NCBI RefSeq assembly: GCF_031844705.1 | Contig: NZ_CP134609.1 | Span: 1 to 64,000 of the forward strand | Source: Streptomyces sp. ITFR-16 | GTDB taxonomy: Bacteria; Actinomycetota; Actinomycetes; Streptomycetales; Streptomycetaceae | Reading direction: 5' to 3' | DNA: 64,000 nucleotides | Part shown: positions 50,935 to 59,556 of the stretch, piece after piece | Layout: every line of letters starts with the position of its first letter | Numbering within the stretch: the first letter of the stretch is position 1 | Notes under the pieces: model-generated | The model's input: only the letters and a program-made list of their open reading frames with translations | The model's database searches: none | Told to the model about the DNA's origin: nothing | Program-made: the position numbers and the translations under genes

Positions 50935-51380
50935 TCACGGACCCGTCGGATATACCGCCCCTGGCTGCCTCCGCGAGGCGGGCCGCGAAACGATCGGCGG
51001 CGCCTCGCAGAGGCTCGGTTCCAGGGGCAGTCCTTGGACGGTGAGCCGGTGAGCCCGGCCGCCGGGCGGTACGTCGGGGCCTTCGACCACGGGGTGTCCC
51101 CGGTCCAGGAGCGAGGAGCCGACGCCGGTTCCGAGCGTGATGCACACGGCCCGGCGGCGTAGTCGAAGGGGCCGGGTATCGCCACGCCCCAGTGCGCGGC
51201 GGCCGGGACGGTGAGGGTCTCGGCGACGGCGGCGACGGCGTCGAGGAGTTCACCGGCCGGCGCGTCGGCGGGGACCGGCCGCCGTACGGCGCGGAGGGGG
51301 TCGGGCCCGGCGGCCTCGGTGTCGATGACGGCGGCCGTCACGTGGGTGCCGCCGATCTCCAGCACGGGGACACGGCTCAT
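50935..51380 (-). pseudogene. ROK-family sugar kinase, internally deleted
   Basis: The N-terminal part (PVLEIGGTHVTAAVIDTEAA, a degenerate ATP/phosphate motif, then HWGVAIPGPFDYAAG) joins abruptly to a later part in another frame (CITLGTGVGSSLLDRGHPVV). About 60-100 residues between them, including the catalytic Asp, are missing. The C-terminus is also shifted (FAARLAEAARGG appears in another frame). Coupled by ATGA to the upstream sugar-isomerase remnant. Confidence 0.65.
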
Positions 51381-51755
51381 ACCGGCGTCACCAGGGACTT
51401 CACCACGTGCACCGGGCGTCCGCCCACGGGGTGCAGCCGGTAGGCGCCCACGGAGGCGGGGACGGTGAGGGTCTCGGCGAACGCCAGGTCGTGGCGGGCT
51501 CCCCCGGCGGTCTCCACGACGACGCCGTCGCCGGCGGACGTTGAGGATGTGGAAGCGGCCGTCGGTGTCGTCCTCGGCGGGCTCCGGTCCCTCGATCACG
51601 AAGCGGTGCACGGCGTAGAACATCTCCGGCAGCGCACCGATGATCTCCTCGCGCCAGCCCGGCCCCTGGCGTACGGTGCGCGGCTGCTGCACGAGCTCCT
51701 TGAGGACGTCGCCGCCGCGCCGCGCGGTGTCGAGGTTGGCGAATGCGTGGGCGGA
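51377..51755 (-). pseudogene. Sugar-isomerase (mannose-6-P isomerase-like) C-terminal remnant
   Basis: Encodes DVLKELVQQPRTVRQGPGWR, FYAVHRFVIEGPEPAEDDTD, FHILNV and, after a frameshift near 51540, GVVVETAGGARHDLAFAETL and VGAYRLHPVGGRPVHVVKSL. The end is a cupin-like barrel. The upstream part is missing because the region is joined near 51755 to an SDR fragment. Confidence 0.55.
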
Positions 51756-51871
51756 GGAGTGCTTCGTGCGCCGATCAGGACGGTGTGGCCGAGTTCGGCG
51801 AGCTGGGCTGCGATTTCGCGGCCGATTCCTTTGTTGCCGCCGGTGACCAGGGCGATCATGGGGTGATTCAT
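51756..51871 (-). pseudogene. Short-chain dehydrogenase N-terminal fragment
   Basis: About 38 residues of an SDR Rossmann start (PMIALVTGGNKGIGREIAAQ, LAELGHTVLIGARS) fused to the sugar-isomerase remnant. It resembles but is not identical to the start of the neighbouring intact SDR at 51919-52668. Confidence 0.65.
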
Positions 51872-51918
51872 GGAAATCCTTCAGTGCTGGTGCTGGTGCG
51901 GGTGGGGTGTCCGGTCTG

Positions 51919-52668
51919 TCACCAGGGGAGAGGGCCGTCGTCGCCGGAGAACGTGCCTGTCGGGCCGTCAGGTCCGATGAGCGCCATCCGGACGATGTGC
52001 CGGGCACCTTCTTCCACGGTTTTCGTGCCCTGGAAGTTGTTGAGGGCGGTCGCCGTGAAACCGGGGTCTGCGACGTTGACCTTGATGCCGGCCGGCTCGA
52101 GGGCGGTGGCGAATCCGAGCGTGGCTGCGTGCAGCGCGGACTTCGAGGTGGGATAGATACCGAACATGGAACGCTGCGGGTTGTTCTCGTCGGCGTTCAG
52201 CGTGAGTGAGCTGCCGGAGCTTCCCACGTTGACGATCCGTGCCGCCGGGGCCTCGCGGAGGAGTGGGAGCAGTGCCTGCGTCAGTGCGATCGGTCCGATG
52301 ACGTTCGTCTCGAAGAACTGGCGGGCGACGTCGGGTGACACCTCGGTGAGCAGGCCCTGGCGGGCGCGCTCCTCCAGGGGGGTGTCGGCGTCACCGACGA
52401 ATGAGATGCCGGCGTTGTTGACCAGTACGTCGAGGCGGCCGAACTCGTTTCGGATCCGCTGGGCGGCGGCCGCGATCGACGCCTCGTCGGTGACGTCGAG
52501 CTGCACCGCGTGGGCGTCCCCGTCCATCCCGGCTGCGGCGGCTTCGCCGCGGCCCAGGTCACGGGAGCCGACGAGCACGGTGTACCCGTGTCCGGCGAGT
52601 TCCTTCGCCACCTGCCGGCCGATACCTGCGTTTGCCCCGGTGACCAGGGCGACGGAAGTGTTCTGCAT
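51919..52668 (-). CDS. Short-chain dehydrogenase/reductase
   Basis: A 249-aa classical SDR. NAD(P)-binding TGANAGIGRQVAKELA (TGxxxGIG), DVLVNNAGISF (NNAG), catalytic Ser in IVNVGSSGSS and the YPTSK tetrad (YxxxK). Basic residues after strand 2 (VGSRDLGRG) favour NADP(H). The substrate is not deducible. Start ATG 52668. It is in the same direction as the hydrolase gene upstream, 56 bp away, so the two are probably co-expressed. Confidence 0.9.
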   Translation of the reverse strand: MQNTSVALVTGANAGIGRQVAKELAGHGYTVLVGSRDLGRGEAAAAGMDGDAHAVQLDVTDEASIAAAAQRIRNEFGRLDVLVNNAGISFVGDADTPLEERARQGLLTEVSPDVARQFFETNVIGPIALTQALLPLLREAPAARIVNVGSSGSSLTLNADENNPQRSMFGIYPTSKSALHAATLGFATALEPAGIKVNVADPGFTATALNNFQGTKTVEEGARHIVRMALIGPDGPTGTFSGDDGPLPW

Positions 52669-52724
52669 GGAGTGTGCTCCTCATGGCGGGCTGGTTGCCC
52701 AGCCCTCGGGTGGGGTCTCGGCGA

Positions 52725-53693
52725 CTACTTGGATGCGACGCTGCCGTAGGCGTCGGGGCCTGTGGTGAGTGCGTCCTGGGCCTTCTGCCAGGCGGTGTTC
52801 CCGGGGTCGAAGGCGGTACGGAGGTAGGCGGCGGTCAGTTCGGCGACGGCGGCGACCCGGTCGGGGCTCTCGTCCGTGGTCTCGACACTGTCGTGGCCCT
52901 GGATCCCGCCGAAGAGGTGTTCGCCGTCGAAGACGGTGAGCAGGGTCTTGGGCCCGGGGGCGAGGTGGTACGGGTCGGCGTGCCAGTCCGGGCCCGTGGT
53001 CGTCCAGTGCGGGGAGTCGTCCTTGTCGCCGGCGACGACCAGCGCGGGGGTGGTCATCGTGGTGAGGTTCATGGTGCGAAAGACCGGCACCTGGTCGGCC
53101 ATGAACCCGTCGAAGGCGTCTGCGCCCCGGCCGGTCGCGCCGATCAGCACGCCCTGCGTGATCCGGGGTTCGAGGAGGCTGACCTCTTCGTCGGTGTCGG
53201 GGTCGATGATCCGGGCGCCGAGGAGGAGTTCGGCGGTGAAGCCGCCGAGGGAGTGGCCGGCCACCGCGACTTTGGTGCGGTCGATGCGCCCGGCGAGCTG
53301 TGGGACGGCCTGCTCGATCTCGTCGAGCCGGTCGAGGACGGCGCTCATGTCCTCGGCACGCGAGCGCCAGAACAGCGGCGCCTCGGGCCTGTCGCCGACC
53401 AGGTTGCCCAGCCTGGGCGCGCTGAGGTGGTTCGGCTGGATCACGACGAACCCGCGCGCCGCCCATACCTTGGCGAGCGGCAGGTAACCGTCGAGCGAGG
53501 AGAGGCCGTAAGCCCCTCCGTGGCCGTGCGAGAGCAGAATGACCGGCAGGCCGGCACCGGTCATCGGCGCGGAGACCCGCACGTCGAGGTCCAGCGGGCG
53601 TCCGGGCACGGACAGCGTGACAGGGCTGACCGATATCACCGGCGGAGCGGTCGGATGCAGATAGGTGTCGGCGGTGGAGGTCCACTCGGCCAT
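52725..53693 (-). CDS. Alpha/beta hydrolase (chlorophyllase/PAF-acetylhydrolase-like)
   Basis: A 322-aa hydrolase from ATG 53693. Oxyanion region VILLSHGHGGAYG, nucleophile elbow VAVAGHSLGGFTAE (Ser), a candidate acid in ALVVAGDKDDSPHW and a late His in FDGEHLFGGIQGHDSVE. There is no signal peptide, so it is cytoplasmic. The reading frame extends to 53873 but that part is not protein-like. It is divergent from a truncated TetR gene with operator-like repeats between, so it was once under TetR control. Confidence 0.85.
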   Translation of the reverse strand: MAEWTSTADTYLHPTAPPVISVSPVTLSVPGRPLDLDVRVSAPMTGAGLPVILLSHGHGGAYGLSSLDGYLPLAKVWAARGFVVIQPNHLSAPRLGNLVGDRPEAPLFWRSRAEDMSAVLDRLDEIEQAVPQLAGRIDRTKVAVAGHSLGGFTAELLLGARIIDPDTDEEVSLLEPRITQGVLIGATGRGADAFDGFMADQVPVFRTMNLTTMTTPALVVAGDKDDSPHWTTTGPDWHADPYHLAPGPKTLLTVFDGEHLFGGIQGHDSVETTDESPDRVAAVAELTAAYLRTAFDPGNTAWQKAQDALTTGPDAYGSVASK

Positions 53694-53793
53694 GGCGTGT
53701 CCCTTCTGAAGCCTCCGCGGCTGATCGCGGCGCGGAGGGCGGGTGGGAAAGGTGAGTGCGTTCGGGCTCGGCCGGGGCTGGACCCGACCAAGC

Positions 53794-53830
53794 GGAACGT
53801 TGCTCCACTTACGATACGGAACGACGCTCC
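53794..53830. promoter_or_regulatory. Paired TetR-type operator half-sites
   Basis: Two related palindromic 13-mers, ggaacgttgctcc (53794-53806) and ggaacgacgctcc (53818-53830), lie 24 bp apart between the divergent hydrolase and truncated TetR genes. Confidence 0.6.
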
Positions 53831-53918
53831 GCATTGCAACCGGAGAGATGCATTCCGCCTCAGCGGCGGTCACAGGAGAGGGAGTCTGGCGCCCAGCAGC
53901 GCGCAGCGGTCCGGAGAC

Positions 53919-54032
53919 ATGCCGGTCACGGCCGAGTGGGCCGACGCGGTCCGCAACCGGGAGAAGCTGCTCACCGCCGCTGCGCAGGTGTTCGCGACAT
54001 CCGGTGCTGATGCACCCCCGCAGGGCCGATGA
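53919..54032 (+). pseudogene. TetR regulator N-terminal stub
   Basis: 37 residues from ATG 53919 (MPVTAEWADAVRNREKLLTA, AAQVFATSGADAP) match the first helix of a TetR protein, then terminate at TGA 54030-54032 before the helix-turn-helix. The rest of the gene is absent, so the divergent hydrolase may be derepressed. Confidence 0.65.
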
Positions 54033-54334
54033 CGGCCACTTCGACGAGCGTCACAACCCCCGTCCGCATCCGTTCCCCCGAGCCCCGGGGCCGCCCCTTG
54101 TTCACTGCGGCCGTGGCCGCCCAGTGACCGGGCGGCCTGCTTCGGCTCGCCTCCGTGCGACCGGGTCCGGGTCGTAGACTGGGGCGACTATCCATGACCG
54201 TCGCCCGGACCAAGAACCCCGACGAGATCCTCGGCAAGGTCGCCATCTCTTGCCGGCGGCCTCCGGCTCGGGTCCCCGGGGCGACCGGGTCCAGTGCGCG
54301 CGCCGGGCAGACCGGCCATGTGAGGAGCGGAAGC

Positions 54335-55561
54335 GTGACCGACACCAGCGAAGCCCGATCTGCGGACGGTGCGGCGCATGCGGACGAGCAGAGTCGGCTG
54401 CGCCGTCTGATGCGGTTCATCCCCTTGATCGCACCCGTCCTGCTGTGGGCCGTGCCCTGCTGGGTGCTGCTGTACGCCGGCCAGGACTGGCCGCTTCCCG
54501 TGGCGGTGGGCGGCACCGCCGTGTTCGTCCTGGGTCTGGTCACCATGCCGCTCGCGATGGTGCGCGGCCACGGAAAGCGGCAGCAGGACGGGGCCGCGAT
54601 CGTCGGAGACACCCTCCTGGGGGCCAGTTGGGTCCTGTTCACCTGGTCCGTTCTGCTCGGCGTCCTGCTGCGCCTCGCTCTGACCGTGGGTGGTGTGGGC
54701 GACGGGCAGACCCGGGCCCGGATCGTCACCTGGGCCGTTCTCGGCGTAGCCGCCGTGCTGCTGGTCTGGGGGTACGCCGAAGCCCGCCGGGTGCCCCGGG
54801 TGCGTCGGCTGGACGTACAACTTCCGCGCCTGGGAGCGGGGTTGGACGGGACGCGGGTCGCCCTCATCACCGATACGCACTACGGGCCCCTCGACCGCGC
54901 CCGCTGGTCGGCGCGGGTCTGCGAGAAGGTCAACACCCTGGACGCGGACCTGGTCTGCCACACCGGTGACATCGCGGACGGCACGGCCGAGCGCCGCCGT
55001 GCCCAGGCCGCTCCGCTCGGCACCGTACGGGCCACACGGGCCCGGGTCTATGTCACCGGAAACCACGAGTACTACAGCGAGGCCCAGGGCTGGGTCGACC
55101 TGATGGACGAGCTCGGCTGGGAGCCGCTGCGCAACCGCCATCTGCTGCTCGAACGCGGCGGCGACACCCTGGTGGTCGCCGGCGTCGATGACGTCACCGC
55201 CGAGTCCTCCGGCCTGGCCGGCCACCGCGCCCACCTGGCGGGAGCCCTGGACGGCGCCGACCCCGACCTGCCCGTCCTGCTCCTGGCCCACCAGCCCAAG
55301 TTCATCGACCGGGCCGCAGCGGGTGGGGTCGACCTCCAGCTCTCGGGCCACACCCACGGCGGCCAGATCTGGCCCTTCCATCACCTCGTCGGCATCGACC
55401 AGCCCGCTCTCGCCGGCCTCAGCCGCCATGGCAGCCGCACGCTTCTCTACACGAGCCGGGGCACGGGTTTCTGGGGTCCGCCCTTCCGCGTCTTCGCTCC
55501 CAGCGAGATCACCCTGCTCGTCCTCCGCTCCCCCGCCGCGCAGCCGCCGTCCGCTCCGTGA
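54335..55561 (+). CDS. Membrane-anchored metallophosphoesterase
   Basis: A 408-aa protein from GTG 54335 (SD GAGGAGCGG). Four hydrophobic segments lie in residues 25-150 (FIPLIAPVLLWAVPCWVLLY, VLGLVTMPLAMVRG, ASWVLFTWSVLLGVLLRLAL, TWAVLGVAAVLLVWGYAEA). A calcineurin-like catalytic domain follows with DTHYG, HTGDIADG, TGNHEYY, LAHQP and SGHTHGGQIWP (D-H, GD, GNH, GHTH motifs) binding two metals. Such YkuE-like proteins hydrolyse phosphoesters at the membrane. The reading frame is open earlier (ATG 54194) but the SD favours 54335. Confidence 0.9.
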   Translation: MTDTSEARSADGAAHADEQSRLRRLMRFIPLIAPVLLWAVPCWVLLYAGQDWPLPVAVGGTAVFVLGLVTMPLAMVRGHGKRQQDGAAIVGDTLLGASWVLFTWSVLLGVLLRLALTVGGVGDGQTRARIVTWAVLGVAAVLLVWGYAEARRVPRVRRLDVQLPRLGAGLDGTRVALITDTHYGPLDRARWSARVCEKVNTLDADLVCHTGDIADGTAERRRAQAAPLGTVRATRARVYVTGNHEYYSEAQGWVDLMDELGWEPLRNRHLLLERGGDTLVVAGVDDVTAESSGLAGHRAHLAGALDGADPDLPVLLLAHQPKFIDRAAAGGVDLQLSGHTHGGQIWPFHHLVGIDQPALAGLSRHGSRTLLYTSRGTGFWGPPFRVFAPSEITLLVLRSPAAQPPSAP

Positions 55562-55675
55562 CGGGCCCAGAAGGCGTGACGAGATCCCGTCCGGTCGCAC
55601 GACCGGGCGGGATCTTCGTCGTTCAGGGGGCAGTAAGCAGCATGAGTCGCGCAGGAACGCCGGGCCCGCCCCGCG

Positions 55676-55927
55676 CTACCTGCCCGTGCGGGGTGCGGGG
55701 ACCTTCGGCAGAAGCTCCCACAGGGGACGTCCGCCGCCGGCCCAGGCGGCGAGCGTCCGCCGGTCGGCCAGGTGCATCCGCAGTTGCGCGGCAAGTGGTG
55801 CGCAGCGGGTGGAGAAGCGTCCGTTGGTGACGACCAGGACGATGTCGGCGCCGTAAAGCTGGCGGGCGGTGCCGTTGACGCGCTGCAGATCGGGGGTGCC
55901 CACGGCTGAGCCGCGGTCGCCGTCCCT
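55676..55927 (-). CDS. Mrr-type restriction endonuclease, exon 2
   Basis: 84 codons ending at TAG 55676. Reads RDGDRGSAVGTPDLQRVNGT, YGADIVLVVTNGRFSTRC and HLADRRTLAAWAGGGRPLWE: the second half of an Mrr_cat (PD-(D/E)XK-type) domain. Joined after intron removal to exon 1 (58067-58519) it gives a 234-aa protein with no frame change; the splice junction would read ...QCKHR-RDGDR.... Confidence 0.85.
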   Translation of the reverse strand, partial: RDGDRGSAVGTPDLQRVNGTARQLYGADIVLVVTNGRFSTRCAPLAAQLRMHLADRRTLAAWAGGGRPLWELLPKVPAPRTGR

Positions 55928-55968
55928 GTCGGGTAGGTCCGGCGCATCGCTGCGCCAGACCCCCCTCA

Positions 55969-56002
55969 GAACCGTGCGTGCGCCTCTCAACGCACACGGC
56001 TC
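55969..56002 (-). ncRNA. Group II intron domain V
   Basis: A 34-nt hairpin read leftward: GAGCCGTGTGCG, a TTGAGA tetraloop-closing turn, then GGCGCACGCACGGTTC. It has the AGC catalytic triad near the 5' strand, the lower GAGCCGU/ACGGUUC stem and the expected bulge. It overlaps the stop codon of the HNH part of the intron protein. Confidence 0.9.
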
Positions 56003-57425
56003 AAGCGGGCTGCGAGGCCCGCGCAGTAGGTGCCCTACGGTCGCCACGGGCATGGAGTTCCCGATGGCAGTCTGCGTGAATCAGCTCCAGATTCGACCTG
56101 TCGTCTGCTCCTCCGTCACGGCGATACACGATATGATGCACGTGCAGTCGCTTTGACGAAGCCGAGAACCATTGGACCCACTCGCGTACATCCTGTGGTT
56201 CGAATTCGGCGCCCTCGATCAGGTCTAGTCCGCACCTTGGGCAAAGTCCCTTCTGCCGCACAGCCATCCCGATGTTTCGCCTTCTATCAGCATCGGGATG
56301 CTTGCGACCCCGGGATCGGCTGGCCCAGTATGCGGTCAGGCTCGGGTCGTCCTTGGAGGCCCGCCCCTTGACCAGCTTGTGCCGCACAATTCTGGTCCAA
56401 CTGAATTTGATGAGATATGCACCGGTCTTAAGATCGCCGAACACCCATCTATCTCGCCTGTGGAGGTGTATTCACCCCAGTAATGGGCGATCCTCCACAG
56501 TCGTCCCTTGTTTCGATGCCTTCGCATGGCCCACAACCAGAGTCGCTGGAAAACATAAGAGTCCAGCGCCGCGAAGATGTTACTGGAGACGACCCCCCGG
56601 TAGTAGGTTGCCCATCCTCGGATGATCGGGTTGAGCTTGCCGATTAGAGCAATGGTCTCCCAACCATCCATGCTTCGGATGCGCTCCTTGAGCGTCCGGA
56701 TGAGTCGCTTAACGGCATCTCGACTCGGCCGGATGATCACCTTGCCGTTACGCATACGCTGGATGTTGAACCCAAGGAAGTCGAATCCTTCACTGAGGTG
56801 GACCACGCGGGTTTTATCCTCATTGAAGGCAAGTCCCGCCCGGGGCGAAGCTGTCATGACGCCATCAGCACCATCCACACAGTCACTTCGGGGAAGCGCA
56901 CGAAGCGGCTGGGAAGCCGTAGCTCCTCGCTTCGAAGCGAGCCTCCCATTCAGGTTCCAGGGCGTTCTTCGCCCTGGCCTGATGCACTCGATCCCTAATG
57001 ACCGGGATTCCCAGGGGCCGCATTTTGCCGTTTGACTTCGGAATGTATACACGCTTGACGGATTTGGCTGCGAGACCAGTCTCGGATGCCAGCTCCTTGA
57101 TTAGGCGCTGTCGCTCCGAGGGAGTAAGGGCGGTCTCGCCGTCGACGCCCGCCGTATTCTTTCCCTTGCTCGTCTGCGTCACTCGTCGCACACTCACGAC
57201 GAGGTTCGAGTGTGAGCGCAGCATGAGCTTTTGAAGGTTCCGTACCTTCTTGAGGTCACCTTCTTGCGCGGCTCTAAAGATTCGCTGTCGAAGTCGCCTT
57301 ACGTTCGCCTCGGATTTCGCCCATTCGGATATGGGTGGCCTGCCGATCACGCCCGAGGGTCCGTTCGCCGACTCTGGCGACAGTCGTACTGTCGTCGACA
57401 TTCTGACCGCCGCTCCTTTCGGCAT
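56001..57425 (-). pseudogene. Group II intron reverse transcriptase-maturase-HNH protein, broken
   Basis: N-terminal RT_N domain from 57425 (LRQRIFRAAQEGDLKKVRNL, GKNTAGVDGETALTPSERQR, VYIPKSNGKMRPLGIPVIRD) stops after ARFEARSYGF near 56910. The next RT motif (RPGRSCHDAISTIH) is on the opposite strand at 56836-56880, and the polymerase core including YADD is absent. The frame resumes at about 56850 (GLAFNEDKTRVVHLSEGFDF) with the maturase (GIIM) domain (GWETIALIGKLNPIIRGWAT). A frameshift near 56450 then separates it from an HNH nuclease domain (LCPRCGLDL, HVHHIVYRRDGGADDRSNLE, HADCHRELH). Confidence 0.85.
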
Positions 57426-58066
57426 CTAACTTATACCTCGATACAGACTTCTCGCAGTTTGTCTTTTTCCGCCTACCTGATCCGCGTGGGCCCCCTTTTC
57501 GGGTTCAGGTATCTACCTGATATCCGCCGAGTTATAGCCGGGGCTGGAGGTAGCCATTCCCGGTCATTTCCTCTGGGCTTTCGCCGTGGCGGCATTCGCT
57601 TCTCGGATCATCCTTTCCCGCAAAGGGGTTAGGTCTTCGTTACCTCCGACTTACCGCAAATAGCGGACCTTTACGGGGTTTCACGTTCCGCACTATTCAG
57701 GTACGGCGCGGTTAGGACGCCCCCTCTGCACCGAGTCCCATGGTGATCTCGTGGTCGTTTCGTCGCCTTCCACGCACGTGGCGGTTCCCTCCGCCAGGAC
57801 TTGCCATCGCGCTCGCTTAGTTCCTCGTCGGCGCGAAGTTGCATTAACGATGCGTTGCACCAGGGATTCACTTTCGTTCGTCCTTCCGGCCTTCCCCTTC
57901 GCCTGTTCCCCGCGACGAGACAGGGTCTTGGGCTTTTACATTCGGCTCAGGACGCCCCCGTTGCCAGAGATGCCCCCGAATGTGGGGATCGGCATTGATC
58001 ACTTGCCGAAGGCGGAGCTTTCCTCCTTACTTTCCGCCCACTGAATAGTGCGACTTCGTGTCGCAC

Positions 58067-58519
58067 GCGGTGTTTGCACTGGATGACCCAGGTGCGCCCG
58101 TGGGGGTCGGTGGCCAGGACGTCGGCTCCGTTGTCGCCGGCTCCGCCGATCTGCCGGGCGTCGGTGCATCCGTCGCGGCGCATCAGATCGCGGACGGCGT
58201 ACTCGAAGTCGCGGTGGTGCAGGGCGTCCAGCTGCGGGAGCCCGTAGCGCAGCGCCTGCTGCCGCACGCGGTCCCAGGCCCGTCGCTGCCGGTAGCGGTG
58301 GGCCCACCAGACTCCGCCCACCGCCGCGACGGCGCCGAGGAGGATCAGGACCCACCAGTTGTTCACCAGCCACGAGATGACGGCCCATGCCACGGCGGCG
58401 GTCAGGGCGCAGGCGGCGAGCAGCGGCACCGGGGTTTCGCCCTGCCGCCGCCTACGGGTGCGGTAGGTACGGCGACGGGGTGCGGGGCGGCGTCGTTGCG
58501 GGCGGCGCGTGGCCATCAA
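58067..58519 (-). CDS. Mrr-type restriction endonuclease, exon 1
   Basis: 151 codons from ATG 58519. A very basic N-terminus (RRPQRRRPAPRRRTYRTRRR) is followed by two membrane segments (LLAACALTAAVAWAVISWLV, WVLILLGAVAAVGGVWWAHR). The start of an Mrr_cat domain follows: DFEYAVRDLMRRDGCTD, IGGAGDNGADVLATDPHGR (catalytic Asp) and WVIQCKH (the QxK motif). The last codon before the intron is CGC. Membrane-anchored Mrr-like proteins of this layout are common in Streptomyces; they probably cut foreign or modified DNA. Confidence 0.85.
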
Positions 58520-58810
58520 AGGGCTCCGGGTGGTTCAGGTGCTGACGTCGCTTACGTGTGTGGTGAGTTGGACGGGGATGTCGGTGTGTTCGCCGACGGG
58601 GTCGGCGCGACGGCCTCGGCCGGGCGAGCGCGAGGACTCCGCGACCTGTCTACCCCCGGCCGAGGCACCGTGGCACCTGGTCGCACGACGTTGACGCAAA
58701 GCGGCCGGTTGCCCCGCAGTACTCGGCCGTACGACGGCCACCGCACGCACATCCGGTTCGATACCGGTGCCCCGGAGTGCGGCAACCCGTGAGCCGTCCG
58801 GAGCCGGACC
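58520..58810. other. Gap
   Basis: About 290 bp without a supported gene between the leftward Mrr-type gene and the leftward TetR gene; it should contain the Mrr promoter. No clear terminator is seen. Confidence 0.4.
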
Positions 58811-59509
58811 TCACTGCGGCGACGATGTGAGTCGGGTCGCCACGGCGTCCAGGACCCAGTCCAGGCCGGTGTCGAAGGCGGTCTCGGCGTCCAGGTCCGT
58901 GCCGTCGTACACGGCCTTGGACAGCGCCGGGAAGCGGCCCGTGGCCAGCATCTTCGTCAGATGGGGGCCGGAGGCGCGCTGCCAGTCGTGCTTGGACAGG
59001 CCCGTCGCGCGCTCGGCCCTCAGGTTCGCGATCTCGCGCCTGATCGCGCCGGTGAAGTAGGCGCTGACGGTCTCCACGGCACGCATGACGGTGTCGATGT
59101 CGGCGAGGCCGTCGAGGGCGGACAGCGTGGCCTCGGCCACGGCCGCGCCGTTCGGGCCGAGCGCCGGGCGGCCGCCGAGGAGGTCGGCCAGCCACTCGTG
59201 GCGGAGCGCGGTCCGCCGGGTGCGGTGGGCCAGGGTGCGGAGGGCATCGCGCCAGCCGCCGGGCTGCTCCTCCGGGAGGATTTCGGCCTGGACCTCGTCC
59301 ATCATGAGGTCGAACAGCTGCTCCTTGGTGGCGATGTATCCGTACAGCCGCATCGGGCCCGCGTTCAGCCGGGCGGCGACCTTGCGCAACGACACCGCCG
59401 CCAGGCCGCCTTCGTCGGCCAGGGCGATGGCGGCGGCGACGATGCGCTCCCGGTCGAGCGGTACGGGGCGCGCCGGCGGCTCCGGCCGGTCCCACACAGT
59501 CATGGTCAT
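58811..59509 (-). CDS. TetR-family regulator of the flavin monooxygenase
   Basis: A 232-aa TetR protein. Helix-turn-helix near residue 35 (RIVAAAIALADEGGLAAVSL, KVAARLNAGPMRLYGYIATK). The C-terminal part looks like TetR_C-type ligand domains (LRTLAHRTRRTALRHEWLAD, VETVSAYFTGAIRREIANLR). It is divergent from the FAD monooxygenase at 59557, with only about 47 bp between, so it very likely represses that gene and itself, in the manner of drug-responsive TetR/tetX-like pairs. Confidence 0.9.
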   Translation of the reverse strand: MTMTVWDRPEPPARPVPLDRERIVAAAIALADEGGLAAVSLRKVAARLNAGPMRLYGYIATKEQLFDLMMDEVQAEILPEEQPGGWRDALRTLAHRTRRTALRHEWLADLLGGRPALGPNGAAVAEATLSALDGLADIDTVMRAVETVSAYFTGAIRREIANLRAERATGLSKHDWQRASGPHLTKMLATGRFPALSKAVYDGTDLDAETAFDTGLDWVLDAVATRLTSSPQ

Positions 59510-59541
59510 TCCGTCCTGTTGCCATGCGTCGGAAGCGGGAA

Positions 59542-59552
59542 ATACAGTGTAT
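59542..59552. promoter_or_regulatory. TetR-type palindrome between regulator and monooxygenase
   Basis: ATACAGTGTAT, an 11-bp perfect palindrome in the 47-bp divergent spacer. It immediately precedes the monooxygenase start; the transcript may be leaderless or nearly so. Confidence 0.55.
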
Positions 59553-59556
59553 CGGC

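Larger units (their letters stand above)
55928..58066 (-). mobile_element. Group II intron inserted in the Mrr-type gene
   Basis: A leftward intron of about 2,139 nt. The 5' end is GTGCGACACGAAGTCGCAC (from 58066), the canonical GUGCG start. The 3' end, ...CCTACCCGAC at 55928, has a domain VI hairpin (GGTCTGGCGCA-gcga-TGCGCCGGACC) next to a canonical domain V. The RNA part occupies about 57430-58066 and the last 75 nt, and a degenerate intron-encoded protein lies within. The flanking exons join in frame. Splicing would need protein from elsewhere or self-splicing. Confidence 0.88.

Noticed and set aside
53719..53873. Upstream extension of the alpha/beta hydrolase to 53873
   Set aside because: The extension crosses the operator repeats, and the family match begins at the ATG at 53693.
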